Below are positions 18,740-28,128 of a stretch of DNA of 64,000 bases, in pieces (the stretch's first letter is position 1; each line of letters begins with the position of its first letter). Made by a program: the position numbers and the translations under genes. The notes beneath the pieces were generated by a model. That model saw only the letters and a list, made by a program, of their open reading frames with translations. It had not been told where the DNA came from and ran no database searches. This DNA is from Sphingobium cloacae (GTDB taxonomy: Bacteria > Pseudomonadota > Alphaproteobacteria > Sphingomonadales > Sphingomonadaceae). Location: positions 1,827,501 to 1,891,500 of the forward strand of contig NZ_AP017655.1 of assembly GCF_002355855.1 (NCBI RefSeq). Reading direction: 5' to 3'.

Positions 18740-19147
18740 CTAGCGGCACGCACCGACGCGCCGTGCTTCCAAAGTGCGCGAAAAGGGCGCGCCGTTCGCC
18801 ACGCCCTGCGATCGGACCTGCACCAGCCGGGGCGTTTCCACGCGCACGTCGGTGCGTCCTCCGCCCGCCTGCGCGCAGTCATAGGTGACCGAAGCAGCAG
18901 TGGGCTCATCCTTCACGACGAACAACCGGCACTGGCTGCGCGGATGTTCCGTCTGGAGAAGCTGGCGCGGGTCGCGCACGCACATCCGGCGCTGGCCGGC
19001 ATCCTCCCTGTCCAGGGAGCGCAATTCCCATTCGCCCGGCTGCACCGTATCGAGCGCCGACAGCCGCGGCGGGCCCGCCGCAAGCGGCCCCGTCGCCATC
19101 GTCAGCGCCATCCCGGCGGCCAGCACGCGCAATCCCATCGTCACCAT
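18740..19147 (-). CDS. Exported DUF3617-like protein
   Basis: A 135-residue protein with a signal peptide (about residues 1-24, ending GPLAAG). The mature region (VQPGEWELRSLD, a CVRDPRQLL motif and two further Cys pairs) resembles the DUF3617 family of small periplasmic proteins of unknown function. The ATG at 19147 has a GAGG site 4-5 nt upstream; a second ATG at 19138 is possible. It is on its own between hslO and queC. Confidence 0.68.
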   Translation of the reverse strand: MVTMGLRVLAAGMALTMATGPLAAGPPRLSALDTVQPGEWELRSLDREDAGQRRMCVRDPRQLLQTEHPRSQCRLFVVKDEPTAASVTYDCAQAGGGRTDVRVETPRLVQVRSQGVANGAPFSRTLEARRVGACR

Positions 19148-19277
19148 AGGTCCTCAATGCCCTTGTCGCGCTTCGACGCGAACCGATCGCGCGATACGCA
19201 GCCCCCGATATCGAAATAGCGTCCAATTGCGGCAATTTGATAGCCCCGCCACGATGGCCCTGCCCTATTGTGGGACA

Positions 19278-20186
19278 TCAATGCCGCACGAAACTGTCGA
19301 GCGCGAGCGGGAAGAGCCGCGAGCAGAAAGCGCAATCGACACCGATCACCCCCTGCTCGTCCGCCATTTCCGCGCGCTCCGCTTCGGAAAAGCGCCCGAT
19401 CACGTCGCGGATATGATCCAGATCGCAGCGGCACCCCTTGGTCAGCAGCGACGGCTCCGTCACCCGGACCTCCTGCTCCTCATGGAAAAGCCGCCAGATG
19501 AGGTCGGTCAGCGGCAGCGCGTCGTCGGTCAGTTCTGCATCCTTGAGCGTGACGGCCAGCGCCTGCACATGCTCCCATTCCGGGTGGTCGTGCCGGACAT
19601 GCAGTCGCTCGCGCCCAACTTCGCCTTCGGGCAGATGCTGGAGCAGCATGCCCGCCGCGAAGCATCCCTGACCGGCTTCATGCCGGGTCGCGATCTGCAT
19701 GACGCTGGGAATCTGTTCGGACTGGAAGAAATAATGCTCCGCCGCCTGCGCCAGCGAATCGCCGTCCAGCGGCACGATCCCCTGATAACGCTCGCCCGTG
19801 ACCGCCTGATCGAAGGTGATGGCCAGATACCCCTTGCCGAACAGCCCGAACAGCGTGGGATCGCTCCCCAGTTCGGCCAACCGCTCCGCATCGAACTTGG
19901 CATAGCCGCGCAATTCGCCCGCCTTGTAGTCGGCGACCAGCAGGCTGACGACGCCGTTCTCCGTCTGGGCCTGGAGCGTCAACTGCCCGCCCGCGTCCTT
20001 GAGCGTGCTGCCCAGCAGCGCCGCCAGCACCAGCGCGGACGCCAGCAGCCGCTCGACCGGCGGCGGATAGGCATGGGCGGCGAGGACATCGTCCAGCACC
20101 GGCCCCAGCCGCACGACCCGCCCGCGCACATGGCGCGAGGGGATGGTGAAGCCAAGGGCTTGGTCGACATGGGCGGAAAAGGTCAA
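19278..20186 (-). CDS. hslO: Hsp33 redox-regulated chaperone
   Basis: Cytoplasmic holdase activated by oxidative unfolding. The C-terminal zinc switch is complete: CRC near residue 245 and CAFC about 30 residues later. The core has GERYQGIVPLDGDSLAQAAE and LLQHLPEGE motifs, and LIWRLFHEEQEVRV precedes the zinc domain. I place the start at TTG 20186 (302 residues) because it gives the family's usual N-terminus (TFSAHVDQALGFTIPSRHVR) and has a GGAG site upstream; no in-frame ATG or GTG exists nearby, and longer frames run into argF. It follows argF across a large hairpin. Confidence 0.92.
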   Translation of the reverse strand: MTFSAHVDQALGFTIPSRHVRGRVVRLGPVLDDVLAAHAYPPPVERLLASALVLAALLGSTLKDAGGQLTLQAQTENGVVSLLVADYKAGELRGYAKFDAERLAELGSDPTLFGLFGKGYLAITFDQAVTGERYQGIVPLDGDSLAQAAEHYFFQSEQIPSVMQIATRHEAGQGCFAAGMLLQHLPEGEVGRERLHVRHDHPEWEHVQALAVTLKDAELTDDALPLTDLIWRLFHEEQEVRVTEPSLLTKGCRCDLDHIRDVIGRFSEAERAEMADEQGVIGVDCAFCSRLFPLALDSFVRH

Positions 20187-20230
20187 ATCAGGCTCCGATG
20201 ATCCCGGCCTTCCATCGGCGGGAAGAATAT

Positions 20231-20282
20231 GGCGGCGTCCCTGCGGGACAGGATTTCGTCCCGTCCAGATAGGGACGCCGCC
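20231..20282. terminator. Two-tier hairpin between argF and hslO
   Basis: An outer perfect 12-bp stem (GGCGGCGTCCCT / AGGGACGCCGCC) encloses an inner 6-bp stem (CGGGAC / GTCCCG). It begins 8 bp past the argF stop. No U-run follows on the minus strand, so it could be a processing or stabilising hairpin, or a REP-like element, rather than a classical terminator. Confidence 0.55.
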
Positions 20283-20289
20283 GCAAAAC

Positions 20290-21219
20290 TCAACCGAGCA
20301 GGCCGAACGCCCAGAGCAGCACCGACTTCTGGGCATGGATGCGGTTCTCCGCCTCATCCCAGATCAGCGACTGCGGGCCGTCGATGACTTCGGCCACCAC
20401 CTCCTCGCCACGATGGGCGGGCAGGCAGTGCAGGAACCGGGCGTCCGCCTTGGCCCCGGCCATCAGCGCCGCCGTCACCTGATAGGGCATCATGGCCTTG
20501 AGCTTCTCGTCGGCATGGTCCTGCCCCATGGAAATCCACGTGTCGGTGACGACGACATCCGCCCCCGCGACCGCCGCCTGCGCGTCCCGCGTCAGGGTGA
20601 TGTCCGCGCCCCTCTCCCGCGCCGTCGCGGCGAAGGAAGGATCGGGATCATAGCCCTGCGGCACGCCGATGCGGACGTCGAACTTCAACAGCCCCGCCGC
20701 CTCGACGATGGAATGCAGCACATTATTGCCGTCGCCCAGCCACGCCCACTGGCTGCCCGGCAGCGCCAGCCCATGTTCCACCACGGTCAGCAGGTCCGCG
20801 ACGATCTGGCAGGGATGCGACAGGTCGGTCAGGCCGTTGATGACCGGGACCGAAGCATGATGCGCCATTTCCTCGATCTTGGCATGGTCGTCGGTGCGGA
20901 TCATGATCGCGTCGCACATGCGGCTGAGGACGCGGGCCGTGTCCGCCACCGTCTCGCCCCGCCCCAACTGGCTGGTCGCGCCTTCCAGGATCAGCGAATG
21001 GCCGCCCAGTTGCCGGATCGCCATGTCGAAGGAGACCCGGGTGCGGGTCGAATTCTTCTCGAAGATCATCGCCAGCGTGCGTCCGGCAAGCGGCGCGTCG
21101 GCGTCCGCCGCGCCCTTGGGCCACCCCTTGCGCGCCGCCTTCCGGTCGATGGCGTCGGCGATCATCGCGGCGATGGCGTCGCCGCCCGCATCGGTCAGGT
21201 TCAGAAAATGTCTGGTCAT
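20290..21219 (-). CDS. argF: Ornithine carbamoyltransferase
   Basis: Makes citrulline from ornithine and carbamoyl phosphate in arginine synthesis. The 309-residue protein has the carbamoyl-phosphate loop [13 protein letters not shown] near residue 54, LGRGET near 84, [11 protein letters not shown] near 135, and the ornithine-side motif [13 protein letters not shown] near 265. Start at ATG 21219; upstream in-frame codons run through an inverted repeat and were rejected. Same strand as and downstream of argD. Confidence 0.96.
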   Translation of the reverse strand: MTRHFLNLTDAGGDAIAAMIADAIDRKAARKGWPKGAADADAPLAGRTLAMIFEKNSTRTRVSFDMAIRQLGGHSLILEGATSQLGRGETVADTARVLSRMCDAIMIRTDDHAKIEEMAHHASVPVINGLTDLSHPCQIVADLLTVVEHGLALPGSQWAWLGDGNNVLHSIVEAAGLLKFDVRIGVPQGYDPDPSFAATARERGADITLTRDAQAAVAGADVVVTDTWISMGQDHADEKLKAMMPYQVTAALMAGAKADARFLHCLPAHRGEEVVAEVIDGPQSLIWDEAENRIHAQKSVLLWAFGLLG

Positions 21220-21240
21220 GTCAAAACCCCATTCCAACCC

Positions 21241-21304
21241 CCGTTCGCTTCGAGCCCAGTCGAGAAGCCTTGCACGGCATCCCTCGATAATTCGAAACGA
21301 ACGG
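21241..21304. repeat. Sphingomonad-type intergenic inverted repeat
   Basis: Arms CCGTTCGCTTCGA and TCGAAACGAACGG (13 bp, one mismatch) flank about 38 bp that contain a second TCGAG/CTCGA pair. It lies between argD and argF. The core resembles the repeat at 57123-57219. Confidence 0.6.
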
Positions 21305-21320
21305 ACGGGGATGATTGGCG

Positions 21321-22517
21321 TCAGGCCGAAGCCGTCTCCGCAAAGCTCCGCGCGCCGGCGGAAATCTTCTCGATGCATTCGGCGATATGGCTTTCCCCGA
21401 TGACGAGGGGCGGCAGGATGCGGACGACATTCTGCCCCGCCGATACCGACAGCAGGCCATGATTGTCGCGCAGATGCCCGACAAAGGCGCGCGCGTCGTA
21501 GCTGTCCTTCATCCTGACGCCCAGCATCAGCCCCATGCCGCGCACATCCTCGAACATGCCGTCATGATTGGGGATCAGCTGCTCCAGCGCGGACCGCAAA
21601 CGCGCGCCCATCGCCTTCACATGGTCGAGGAAACCGTCGGCCAGCACTTCGTCCAGCACCGCCATCCCCGCCGCCATGGCCAGCGGATTGCCGCCATAGG
21701 TCGACCCATGCGTGCCGAACACCATGCCCTTGGCCGCTTCCTCGGTCGCAAGGCAGGCGCCCAGCGGAAAGCCCGCGCCGATGCCCTTGGCCACCGCCAT
21801 GATGTCGGGCGCGACGCCATATTGCTCATGGGCAAAGAAAGTGCCGGTCCGCGCATAGCCGCACTGCACTTCGTCTAGGATCAGCAGCAGGCCCTTCTCG
21901 TCGCACAGTTTCCGCAAACCCGTCAGGAATGCCTGCGTCGCGGGCATGACCCCGCCTTCGCCCTGCACCGGCTCCAGCAGGAAACCGGCGGTGTCGTCGT
22001 CCACGGCGGCCGTCGCGGCCTCCAGGTCGTTGAACGGCACCACCGTGAAACCGGGCAGCAGGGGTTCGAAACCGTCGCGCATCTTGGGCTGGCTGGTCGC
22101 CGAGATGGTGCCCAGCGTCCGCCCGTGGAAGGCGTTGTCGAAGCTGATGATCTTGTGCCGATGGCCCTCGCCATTGACATAGTGATAGCGGCGCGCGGTC
22201 TTGATCGCGCACTCGACGGCTTCCGCGCCCGAATTGGTGAAGAACATCGTGTCGGCGAAGGTCGCGTCGACCAGCCGCTGCGCGAACTTCTCGCCCAGCG
22301 GCATCCCGTAAAGGTTCGACGTGTGCATCAGCGTCGCCGCCTGATCCGCGATCGCCTTCACCAGCTTCGGATGGCCATGACCCAGCAGGTTCACCGCGAT
22401 GCCGCTCGCAAAGTCCAGATAGCGCTCGCCGCGCTCGCCGATCAGGTAGCAGCCTTCGCCTCGCACCGGACGGACATCGCACCGGGGGTAGACGGGCATG
22501 AGCGGCGTAATCGACAT
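21321..22517 (-). CDS. argD: Acetylornithine aminotransferase
   Basis: PLP enzyme converting N-acetylglutamate semialdehyde to N-acetylornithine. The 398-residue class-III transaminase has [19 protein letters not shown] near residue 95, the [14 protein letters not shown] region near 130, [15 protein letters not shown] near 215, and the PLP lysine in [15 protein letters not shown] near 247. The ATG at 22517 follows a GGGAAG site. First gene of argD-argF, downstream of the fliS terminator. argG is elsewhere in this window. Confidence 0.95.
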   Translation of the reverse strand: MSITPLMPVYPRCDVRPVRGEGCYLIGERGERYLDFASGIAVNLLGHGHPKLVKAIADQAATLMHTSNLYGMPLGEKFAQRLVDATFADTMFFTNSGAEAVECAIKTARRYHYVNGEGHRHKIISFDNAFHGRTLGTISATSQPKMRDGFEPLLPGFTVVPFNDLEAATAAVDDDTAGFLLEPVQGEGGVMPATQAFLTGLRKLCDEKGLLLILDEVQCGYARTGTFFAHEQYGVAPDIMAVAKGIGAGFPLGACLATEEAAKGMVFGTHGSTYGGNPLAMAAGMAVLDEVLADGFLDHVKAMGARLRSALEQLIPNHDGMFEDVRGMGLMLGVRMKDSYDARAFVGHLRDNHGLLSVSAGQNVVRILPPLVIGESHIAECIEKISAGARSFAETASA

Positions 22518-22574
22518 GATGCTTCCCTTTCCTGGGTCAAGGATGATGCGTCCGATGGACATTTCGCAGAACGC

Positions 22575-22603
22575 AAAAAGGCGGCCCCCGCCGGGCCGCC
22601 CTT
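22575..22603 (-). terminator. Rho-independent terminator after fliS
   Basis: On the minus strand the stem GGCGGCCC / GGGCCGCC (8 bp, 5-nt loop) is followed by TTTTT. It separates the fliD-fliS operon from argD. Confidence 0.85.
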
Positions 22604-22671
22604 TGCGAGAGCCGCCTATACAAGGGCACCCTTGAGGGCGCAACCCCGCACAGGCGGACGGGATGGATGGC

Positions 22672-23067
22672 TCAGCCGATCCGGTCCCACGCCTCCGCGA
22701 TCTCGCCGATCATGGCGCGGGCCTGCTCGACGGCCGCGACGTCGCGCTCCTTCGCGCCCACCAGCAGCAGGCGGCGCGCCTCGCGATAGATCTGCGCAAG
22801 GCCGACCGCGATGTCCCCGCCCGTATCGAAATCGAGGCTCGATTCCAGCGCGAAGAGGATCGACATCGCCCGTGCCTGCTTGTCCGACACCTTCAGCCGG
22901 TCGTCCTGCCGCTCGGCCAGCACGGTGGCGTCCAGCGCGATCAGCAGTTCGTCGAACAGGATCTTCACCAGCGCATGAGGGCTCGCGCCTTCCGTCCGCG
23001 CGCCCGAATGGACCGCCGCATAGCGCCGCGCCGCCACATTGCCCGCATATCCCTGATTGTAGAACAT
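22672..23067 (-). CDS. fliS: Flagellin export chaperone FliS
   Basis: Cytoplasmic chaperone that binds the flagellin C-terminus and delivers it to the export gate. The 131-residue, all-helical protein has the typical N-terminus (YNQGYAGNVAARRY) and helical signatures SPHALVKILFDELLIALD and the ALESSLDFDTGGDIAVGL region. It is 18 bp after fliD, the usual fliD-fliS pairing, and is followed by a terminator. Confidence 0.93.
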   Translation of the reverse strand: MFYNQGYAGNVAARRYAAVHSGARTEGASPHALVKILFDELLIALDATVLAERQDDRLKVSDKQARAMSILFALESSLDFDTGGDIAVGLAQIYREARRLLLVGAKERDVAAVEQARAMIGEIAEAWDRIG

Positions 23068-23085
23068 CGCCCCTTGCGTCCCTGC

Positions 23086-24492
23086 TTAATTGTCGCTGTT
23101 GTTCCATGCGTCGATCTGCTGCTTCAGATAGCTCTGCGTCGCCTTGATCGCCGTCAGCCGCGTTTCCATGGCCGTGTAGATTTTCGTGAGCTGCGCCTGA
23201 TAGTCGGTCATCTGGTCGCTCAGCTTCTCCAGCTGTGCCGACAGGCTCTTCGCCAGCGTCTCATATTTGCTCTGCGCGCTGGCGAGCGGACCATCCTTCT
23301 TCTGGATATTGTCGCGCACGCTGTCCATCAGCCCGGCGAGGCCCGGATTGCTCGCGGACTTGACCGTCGGATTGAGCAATTGCGTGATCGCCGAAGGATC
23401 GGCCGCCATCGCCTTGTCCAATATCTTCGTGTCCAGCGCCAGCGTGCCGTCGCGATTGGTCGTGACGCCCAGGTCGGCCAGCGTCTTGTAGCTGCCGGTG
23501 GTCGACAGCGCCGCCGATGTCATCTGCGAAAGCTGACGCTTCATGTCGCGGATCGACGATTCGCCGTTCAGCACGCCCGCGCTGGAGGAGTCCGCTCCTT
23601 TCGCCGTCGCTATATTCAGCGCCTTCATCAGCGTGTTATAGGCATCCACGAACTCGACCATCAGGTCGCGCATCGATGTGGTCGGCTCGGTCGTGGCCAG
23701 CGTGACGGAGGTGCCCGGCGACGCCTTGTTGAGGTCGATCCGCAGATAGGGAATGGCCGTATCGATCGTGTTGGAGGCATAATGCTGCTCCACCCCGTCC
23801 AGCAGGATGACCGCATCCTGCGCGGCGGAGACCGACGCGAAGGAGGAGCCGCTGTTCGGGCCCGCCTTCGACCAGGCGAATTTCTCCAGTTCCGGGCTGT
23901 CGGCGCTCAGCGAAAAATCGTTCGCCTCGCCGGTCTTGCCCTTCATCACCAGCCGCGTGCCCTGCGTGTCGGTGACGAGCGAGGCGGTGACGCCCGCGCC
24001 GCTGCCGTTGATGGCGCTCACCAGGTCGGCATAGGTGCTCGACGCGGTCAGCTCGATGTCCTTCGACGCGCCGCCCACCGTCAGGGTGAGCGTGCCCGCG
24101 CCTGTCAGCGTCGTGGCCGACACATTCTGGTCCGGGGCGGTCGCCAGCGTGCGCCCGGAGGCGAGCTGCTGCACCTGAAGCTGGGCGGGCAGGCCCTGCG
24201 GCGTGCCGCCCGGCAAGGCGCTGACGGAGGCGATGCTGGCGTCGTTCGACGCGGGCACGCCGGAATAGCCGGTGCCCGCAAGCAGGCTGTTCAGCGCATC
24301 AGCAAAGGCATCGAGCGATTTGGAGGCCGACCCCAGCGCGGATATGCGCGCGCTGTTCAGGCTCTGGCGGTCGGTGATGACCTTCTGCTTGGGATCGCGC
24401 GCGGCGCTGACCAGGCTGTTGACCAGCGCGGTCGTATCGATGCCGGACCCGACGCCCAGGGCTGTCGAAATGCTGCTGCTCACCGAAGTCAT
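23086..24492 (-). CDS. fliD: Flagellar filament cap protein FliD (HAP2)
   Basis: Caps the growing filament and promotes flagellin folding. The 468-residue protein begins with the FliD N-terminal domain (GVGSGIDTTALVNSLVSA), has Ser/Thr/Gly-rich variable domains in the middle, and ends with a heptad-rich C-terminal coil (LSAQLEKLSDQMTDYQAQL, then QSYLKQQIDAWNNSD) typical of FliD. A sigma-28-type promoter lies 22 bp upstream, which is normal for a late flagellar gene. Confidence 0.95.
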   Translation of the reverse strand: MTSVSSSISTALGVGSGIDTTALVNSLVSAARDPKQKVITDRQSLNSARISALGSASKSLDAFADALNSLLAGTGYSGVPASNDASIASVSALPGGTPQGLPAQLQVQQLASGRTLATAPDQNVSATTLTGAGTLTLTVGGASKDIELTASSTYADLVSAINGSGAGVTASLVTDTQGTRLVMKGKTGEANDFSLSADSPELEKFAWSKAGPNSGSSFASVSAAQDAVILLDGVEQHYASNTIDTAIPYLRIDLNKASPGTSVTLATTEPTTSMRDLMVEFVDAYNTLMKALNIATAKGADSSSAGVLNGESSIRDMKRQLSQMTSAALSTTGSYKTLADLGVTTNRDGTLALDTKILDKAMAADPSAITQLLNPTVKSASNPGLAGLMDSVRDNIQKKDGPLASAQSKYETLAKSLSAQLEKLSDQMTDYQAQLTKIYTAMETRLTAIKATQSYLKQQIDAWNNSDN

Positions 24493-24513
24493 ATGCCCGT
24501 CCTTTCCATTGCA

Positions 24514-24540
24514 AGAACGGCCCTAGCGCCAAGACCTTTA
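24514..24540 (-). promoter_or_regulatory. Sigma-28 promoter of fliD
   Basis: On the minus strand TAAAGGTC-N11-GCCGTTCT, exact 11-nt spacing of the FliA consensus (TAAAGTTT-N11-GCCGATAA). The predicted transcript starts about 15 nt before the fliD ATG. Confidence 0.75.
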
Positions 24541-24596
24541 GGAAAGATTTTCAACACCGCCGCCCATCGCCGGACAGGCGGATGAAGGGGCTTCCG

Positions 24597-25055
24597 TCAG
24601 ACCGCCGTGGACAGGATCTGGTCCACCGTCCCGCGCTTCATATGCGCCTGCGCCGCATGGGCATAGAGCGACTGCTCCGCCATGCGCCGCGCCAGCGACA
24701 CCGTGCTTTCCACCGCTTCCTTGCTGGCGGGCGGCAGCGGCACGATGACGATCGGCGTCGGCAGCATCGACTGGATTTCCGAGGCGGCCTCGTCGACCGT
24801 GACCTGCGCATTGCCCCGCACATGCGCCATGATGTCGGCGATTTCCGCATGGATGCGCGCATATTCGGCGGCACTGGCGACCTCTTCGTCGACAGCCATC
24901 CCGTCGGCCGGCGGCAGGACGGGCGCCCGCCCGCGCGAAGCGGCCGCATTGCCGTCGTCCGGCCTCACGGCCACGGACGGGGCAGCCGAAACCGCCGGCA
25001 CGCCCTTGGGCCGGTCCACGGGGGATATCTCGGTCTTCGACAGATAGTCGTTCAT
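24597..25055 (-). CDS. Unknown protein with a sigma-28 promoter, upstream of fliD
   Basis: A 152-residue protein I do not recognise. Residues 1-55 are Pro/Ala/Ser-rich and probably disordered; the rest looks helical (EEVASAAEYARIHAEIADIM, then SKEAVESTVSLARRMAEQSL). No signal peptide, membrane segment or cysteine. It starts at ATG 25055 (or 25064, three codons earlier) about 25 nt after the predicted start of a sigma-28 promoter at 25087-25113. The next gene downstream, fliD, has its own sigma-28 promoter. I infer a late flagellar or motility role from regulation and position, not from homology. Confidence 0.7.
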   Translation of the reverse strand: MNDYLSKTEISPVDRPKGVPAVSAAPSVAVRPDDGNAAASRGRAPVLPPADGMAVDEEVASAAEYARIHAEIADIMAHVRGNAQVTVDEAASEIQSMLPTPIVIVPLPPASKEAVESTVSLARRMAEQSLYAHAAQAHMKRGTVDQILSTAV

Positions 25056-25086
25056 AACGCACATTCTAATGCGTCCCCATGAAGGG

Positions 25087-25113
25087 AATACGGACGAGTT
25101 CGCCTAAACTTTA
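25087..25113 (-). promoter_or_regulatory. Sigma-28 promoter of the unknown gene
   Basis: On the minus strand TAAAGTTT-N11-TCCGTATT: the -35 element is identical to the enterobacterial FliA consensus and the -10 is identical to the one before motA (55075-55082). Confidence 0.75.
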
Positions 25114-25143
25114 ATTCACCATGTCGTTTTTTTGGGGGGCCGC

Positions 25144-26277
25144 TCAAACCTTCCGGCCGTCGGCATCGAACCGCAGATCCTCGGGCACGGTGATGAAGGG
25201 CCGGTCCATCTCGCTCGCCATGCGGTTTTCCACGCGGAAGACGAAGGCCAGCACGGTCGCGACCGCCATATACAGCCCTTCATCGATGACCTGCCCCGCC
25301 CGCGAGGTGAAGTAGATCGCGCGCGCCAGTTCCGGGAATTGCATGACCGGCACGCCATTCTGGTCGGCCAGGTCGCGGATCGCCGCCGCGATGGCGTCGC
25401 AGCCCCGCGCCACGACGATGGGCGCGGCGTCCTGCCCCGGCTTGTAGCGCAATGCGACCGCGAAATGCGTCGGGTTGGTGATGATGACGCTGGCTTCGGC
25501 CACCGCCTTGCGGGTCGATCCGCTCAGCACCTCATATTGCTTGCGACGGATATGCCCCTTGAGTTCGGGCGATCCTTCGCTTTCCTTGTTCTCGTCCTTG
25601 ATGTCCTGCTTCGACATGGCGAGCCGCTTGCCGCGCTGGAAAATCTGCGCGGGCACGTCGATCCCGGCGATCAGGAACAGCCCGCCCGCCATGATGAGGC
25701 AGGTCATGATGAACATGTCGCCGAGGCTCGCCATGGCCGGGGCGACCCCCGCCTTGCCCAGCCCCACGATGGCGGTCAGCCGGTCCCAGATCACCCACAC
25801 CCCGATGGCACCGAGCAGGGCGACCTTCGCCATCGACTTCACCAGTTCGATGAGGCCGTTGACGCCGAACATGCGCTTGAGGCCCGAAGCCGGATTGAGC
25901 TTCGACGCCTTGGGCGCGAAGGCCCCCGGCCTGAACCCCAGCGACCCCAGCAAGGCAGGCGCGGCGATGGCGGCGATCAGCGTCGCCAGCAAGATGCCGC
26001 CCACCGGCAGCGCGATCCCCGACAGCAGCGCCATGCCCCGGTCGGCGGGCGCGAAGTCCACGATGTCCTCCCGCCGGAACCGCAGCGCCTCGATCATCAT
26101 GTGCGACAGCGCCTCGACGATCGACGGCCCGGTGATCGCCAGCCACGCGATCCCCGCCATGACCACCAGCGCCGTCGCCAGTTCGCGCGACTGGAGGATG
26201 TCGCCCTTCTTGGCGGCATCCTGCAATTTCTTTGGTGTCGGCTTTTCGGTCTTTTCGCCGCCATTCCCCTCCGCCAT
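25144..26277 (-). CDS. flhB: Flagellar export switch protein FlhB
   Basis: Membrane component of the flagellar type III export apparatus that switches substrate class from rod/hook to filament. The 377-residue protein has a basic N-terminus (KTEKPTPKKLQDAAKKGD), four membrane segments between about 32 and 210, and the autocleavage motif NPTH (in IITNPTHFAVALRY, near residue 267) followed by the cytoplasmic domain. It is last in the fli operon, 3 bp after fliR. Confidence 0.96.
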   Translation of the reverse strand: MAEGNGGEKTEKPTPKKLQDAAKKGDILQSRELATALVVMAGIAWLAITGPSIVEALSHMMIEALRFRREDIVDFAPADRGMALLSGIALPVGGILLATLIAAIAAPALLGSLGFRPGAFAPKASKLNPASGLKRMFGVNGLIELVKSMAKVALLGAIGVWVIWDRLTAIVGLGKAGVAPAMASLGDMFIMTCLIMAGGLFLIAGIDVPAQIFQRGKRLAMSKQDIKDENKESEGSPELKGHIRRKQYEVLSGSTRKAVAEASVIITNPTHFAVALRYKPGQDAAPIVVARGCDAIAAAIRDLADQNGVPVMQFPELARAIYFTSRAGQVIDEGLYMAVATVLAFVFRVENRMASEMDRPFITVPEDLRFDADGRKV

Positions 26278-26280
26278 GGC

Positions 26281-27063
26281 TCAGCGTCCTTCCGAAATCG
26301 ACCGGGCCTGCTCCAGCCCGGCCTTGAGCGCGGCGGCGATCCCCTCGCCCATCACCGGCGCGGCGACGGCCAGCAGCACCAGCCCCGCCATCAGCGCGAC
26401 CGGCATCCCCACGGCGAACAGGTTGAGCGACGGCGCGGTCCGCGCCAGCATCCCCATCACGATCTGCACCAGCACCAGCGCGAAGCCCACCGGCAGCGCG
26501 ATGGTGACGCCCGCGCCCAGCAGCGCCCCGCCGAACTCGACGATATGCCACACCGCATCGTTGCTCAGCATCGCGCCGCCCGGCGGCATCGCCTGATAGC
26601 TTTGCACCACGAAGCTCACCAGCATCAGATGCCCGTCCATCGCCAGCAGCAGGAAGGTCGCGAGGATCGAAAGGAATTGCCCCACCACCTGCGTCGACTG
26701 GCCCGATTGCGGATCGACCATGGCGGCAAAGCCCAGCCCCATGGAGTTGGCGATGGCTTCCCCCGCCACCAGGGCGGCGGCATAGCCGATCTGCACCGCG
26801 AACCCCATGGCAAGGCCCGCCAGCACCTCGCCCGCCACCAGCATCACGCCCTCGAAACTGGCGATACCGTCCTGCGGCAAGTGGATCGGCACGGCGTTGA
26901 GCGCGGCCATCCCCAGCGCCAGCGACAGGATCAGCCGCAACTGGATCGGCACCGCCTGCGATCCGAACACCGGCGCGGCGATGAACGCCGCCCCCGGCCG
27001 GATCATCGCGATCAGCCAGATCCACAGCTGCGTCTCCACATTGGCGAAGCCGGGCGCGATCAT
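26281..27063 (-). CDS. fliR: Flagellar export gate protein FliR
   Basis: Polytopic export-gate subunit that assembles with FliP and FliQ. The 260-residue protein has about six hydrophobic helices and the family segments ETQLWIWLIAMIRPGAAF near the N-terminus and GEVLAGLAMGFAVQI near residue 78. The start overlaps the fliQ stop (ATGA), which fixes ATG 27063. Confidence 0.95.
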   Translation of the reverse strand: MIAPGFANVETQLWIWLIAMIRPGAAFIAAPVFGSQAVPIQLRLILSLALGMAALNAVPIHLPQDGIASFEGVMLVAGEVLAGLAMGFAVQIGYAAALVAGEAIANSMGLGFAAMVDPQSGQSTQVVGQFLSILATFLLLAMDGHLMLVSFVVQSYQAMPPGGAMLSNDAVWHIVEFGGALLGAGVTIALPVGFALVLVQIVMGMLARTAPSLNLFAVGMPVALMAGLVLLAVAAPVMGEGIAAALKAGLEQARSISEGR

Positions 27064-27332
27064 TGGAGGAGGTCCGGTATCCGGTCGAATATCTCGCGCG
27101 TGAAGTCCGCCACCAGCACCATGATCGACCCGCCGAACAGGGCCAGCATCGCGCACACGACGATGATCTTGGGAATGAAGCTGAGCGTCTGTTCGTTGAT
27201 GGAGGTCGCGGCCTGCACCATGCCGATCAGCACGCCCGCGATCAGCGCCGGAATCAGGATCGGCGCTGCCGCCAGCGCCGTGATCCACAGCGCCTGCTGC
27301 GCCAGTCCCAGAAAGAAATCGGCGTTTTCCAT
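27060..27332 (-). CDS. fliQ: Flagellar export gate protein FliQ
   Basis: A 90-residue protein with two transmembrane helices (about 13-38 and 54-78) and the conserved loop QAATSINEQTLSFIPKI between them, exactly the FliQ layout. It lies 10 bp after fliP and overlaps fliR by 4 bp. Confidence 0.96.
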   Translation of the reverse strand: MENADFFLGLAQQALWITALAAAPILIPALIAGVLIGMVQAATSINEQTLSFIPKIIVVCAMLALFGGSIMVLVADFTREIFDRIPDLLQ

Positions 27333-27342
27333 CGGCCCGCCC

Positions 27343-28128
27343 CTAAGTCGCGAACGACCCTGCCAGAGAACCCATGGTCAGCGCCCATCCGTCCACCAGC
27401 ACGAACAGCAGCAGCTTGAACGGCATGGAGATGATCGTGGGCGACAGCATCATCATGCCCAGCGCCATCAGCGTCGACGCCACGACAAGGTCGATGATGA
27501 GGAACGGCAGGAAGATCATGAACCCGATCTGGAACGCCGTCTTGAGTTCGCTCGTCACGAAGGCGGGCAGGAGGATCGAGAAGGGGATGTCGGCGGACGA
27601 CCGGAAAGCGGGCGCCTCGGCCATGTTGGCGAAGAGCTTGAGGTCCGTCTCCCGCGTCTGCTTCACCATGAAGCCGTGCAGCACCTTGCCCGAACGCCCC
27701 ACCGCTTCCTCGATGGGAATCTGCCCCTTGCCATAGGGATCGAAGGCCTGCGTGTTGATCTGGTCGATGAAGGGCCGCATCACGAACAGCGACAGGAACA
27801 GCGCCAGCCCCACCAGCACCTGGTTGGGCGGCGTCTGCTGCAAGCCCAGCGCCTGCCGCAGCAACGACAGCACGATGATGATGCGCGTGAAGCTGGTCAT
27901 CATCAGCACCAGCGACGGCAACACCGTCAGCAGGCTCATCAGGACCAGGATTTGCAGGCTCAGCGACAACGGACGGCCATCGCCCGAAATCTGCCCCATG
28001 GCGCGGGAAAGCGCGCCGCCATTGTCGACCGGAGCAGCAGTGGGCGCGACCTGCGCCAACGCCGGATGGGCGAGCATCAGCCCGCCCAGCAGCAGCGCCA
28101 GTCCGACCAGGAGGGTCTTAGCGCGCAC
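27343..28128 (-). CDS. fliP: Flagellar export gate protein FliP
   Basis: Core of the export gate. The 261-residue protein has a cleavable signal peptide (residues 1-25, HPALAQ), the [20 protein letters not shown] signature near 77, [18 protein letters not shown] near 100, and the C-terminal [13 protein letters not shown] segment. It overlaps fliO by 11 bp. Confidence 0.97.
   Translation of the reverse strand: MRAKTLLVGLALLLGGLMLAHPALAQVAPTAAPVDNGGALSRAMGQISGDGRPLSLSLQILVLMSLLTVLPSLVLMMTSFTRIIIVLSLLRQALGLQQTPPNQVLVGLALFLSLFVMRPFIDQINTQAFDPYGKGQIPIEEAVGRSGKVLHGFMVKQTRETDLKLFANMAEAPAFRSSADIPFSILLPAFVTSELKTAFQIGFMIFLPFLIIDLVVASTLMALGMMMLSPTIISMPFKLLLFVLVDGWALTMGSLAGSFAT

Noticed and set aside
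18885..20201. 438-codon open frame on the plus strand opposite the DUF3617-like gene and hslO
   Set aside because: Covers two opposite-strand genes with good signatures and has shadow-type composition.
24500..24530. Possible sigma-54 element upstream of fliD (GTTC-TTGC part)
   Set aside because: The -24 half (TAGGGCC) does not match TGGCACG, while a well-spaced sigma-28 site overlaps it.
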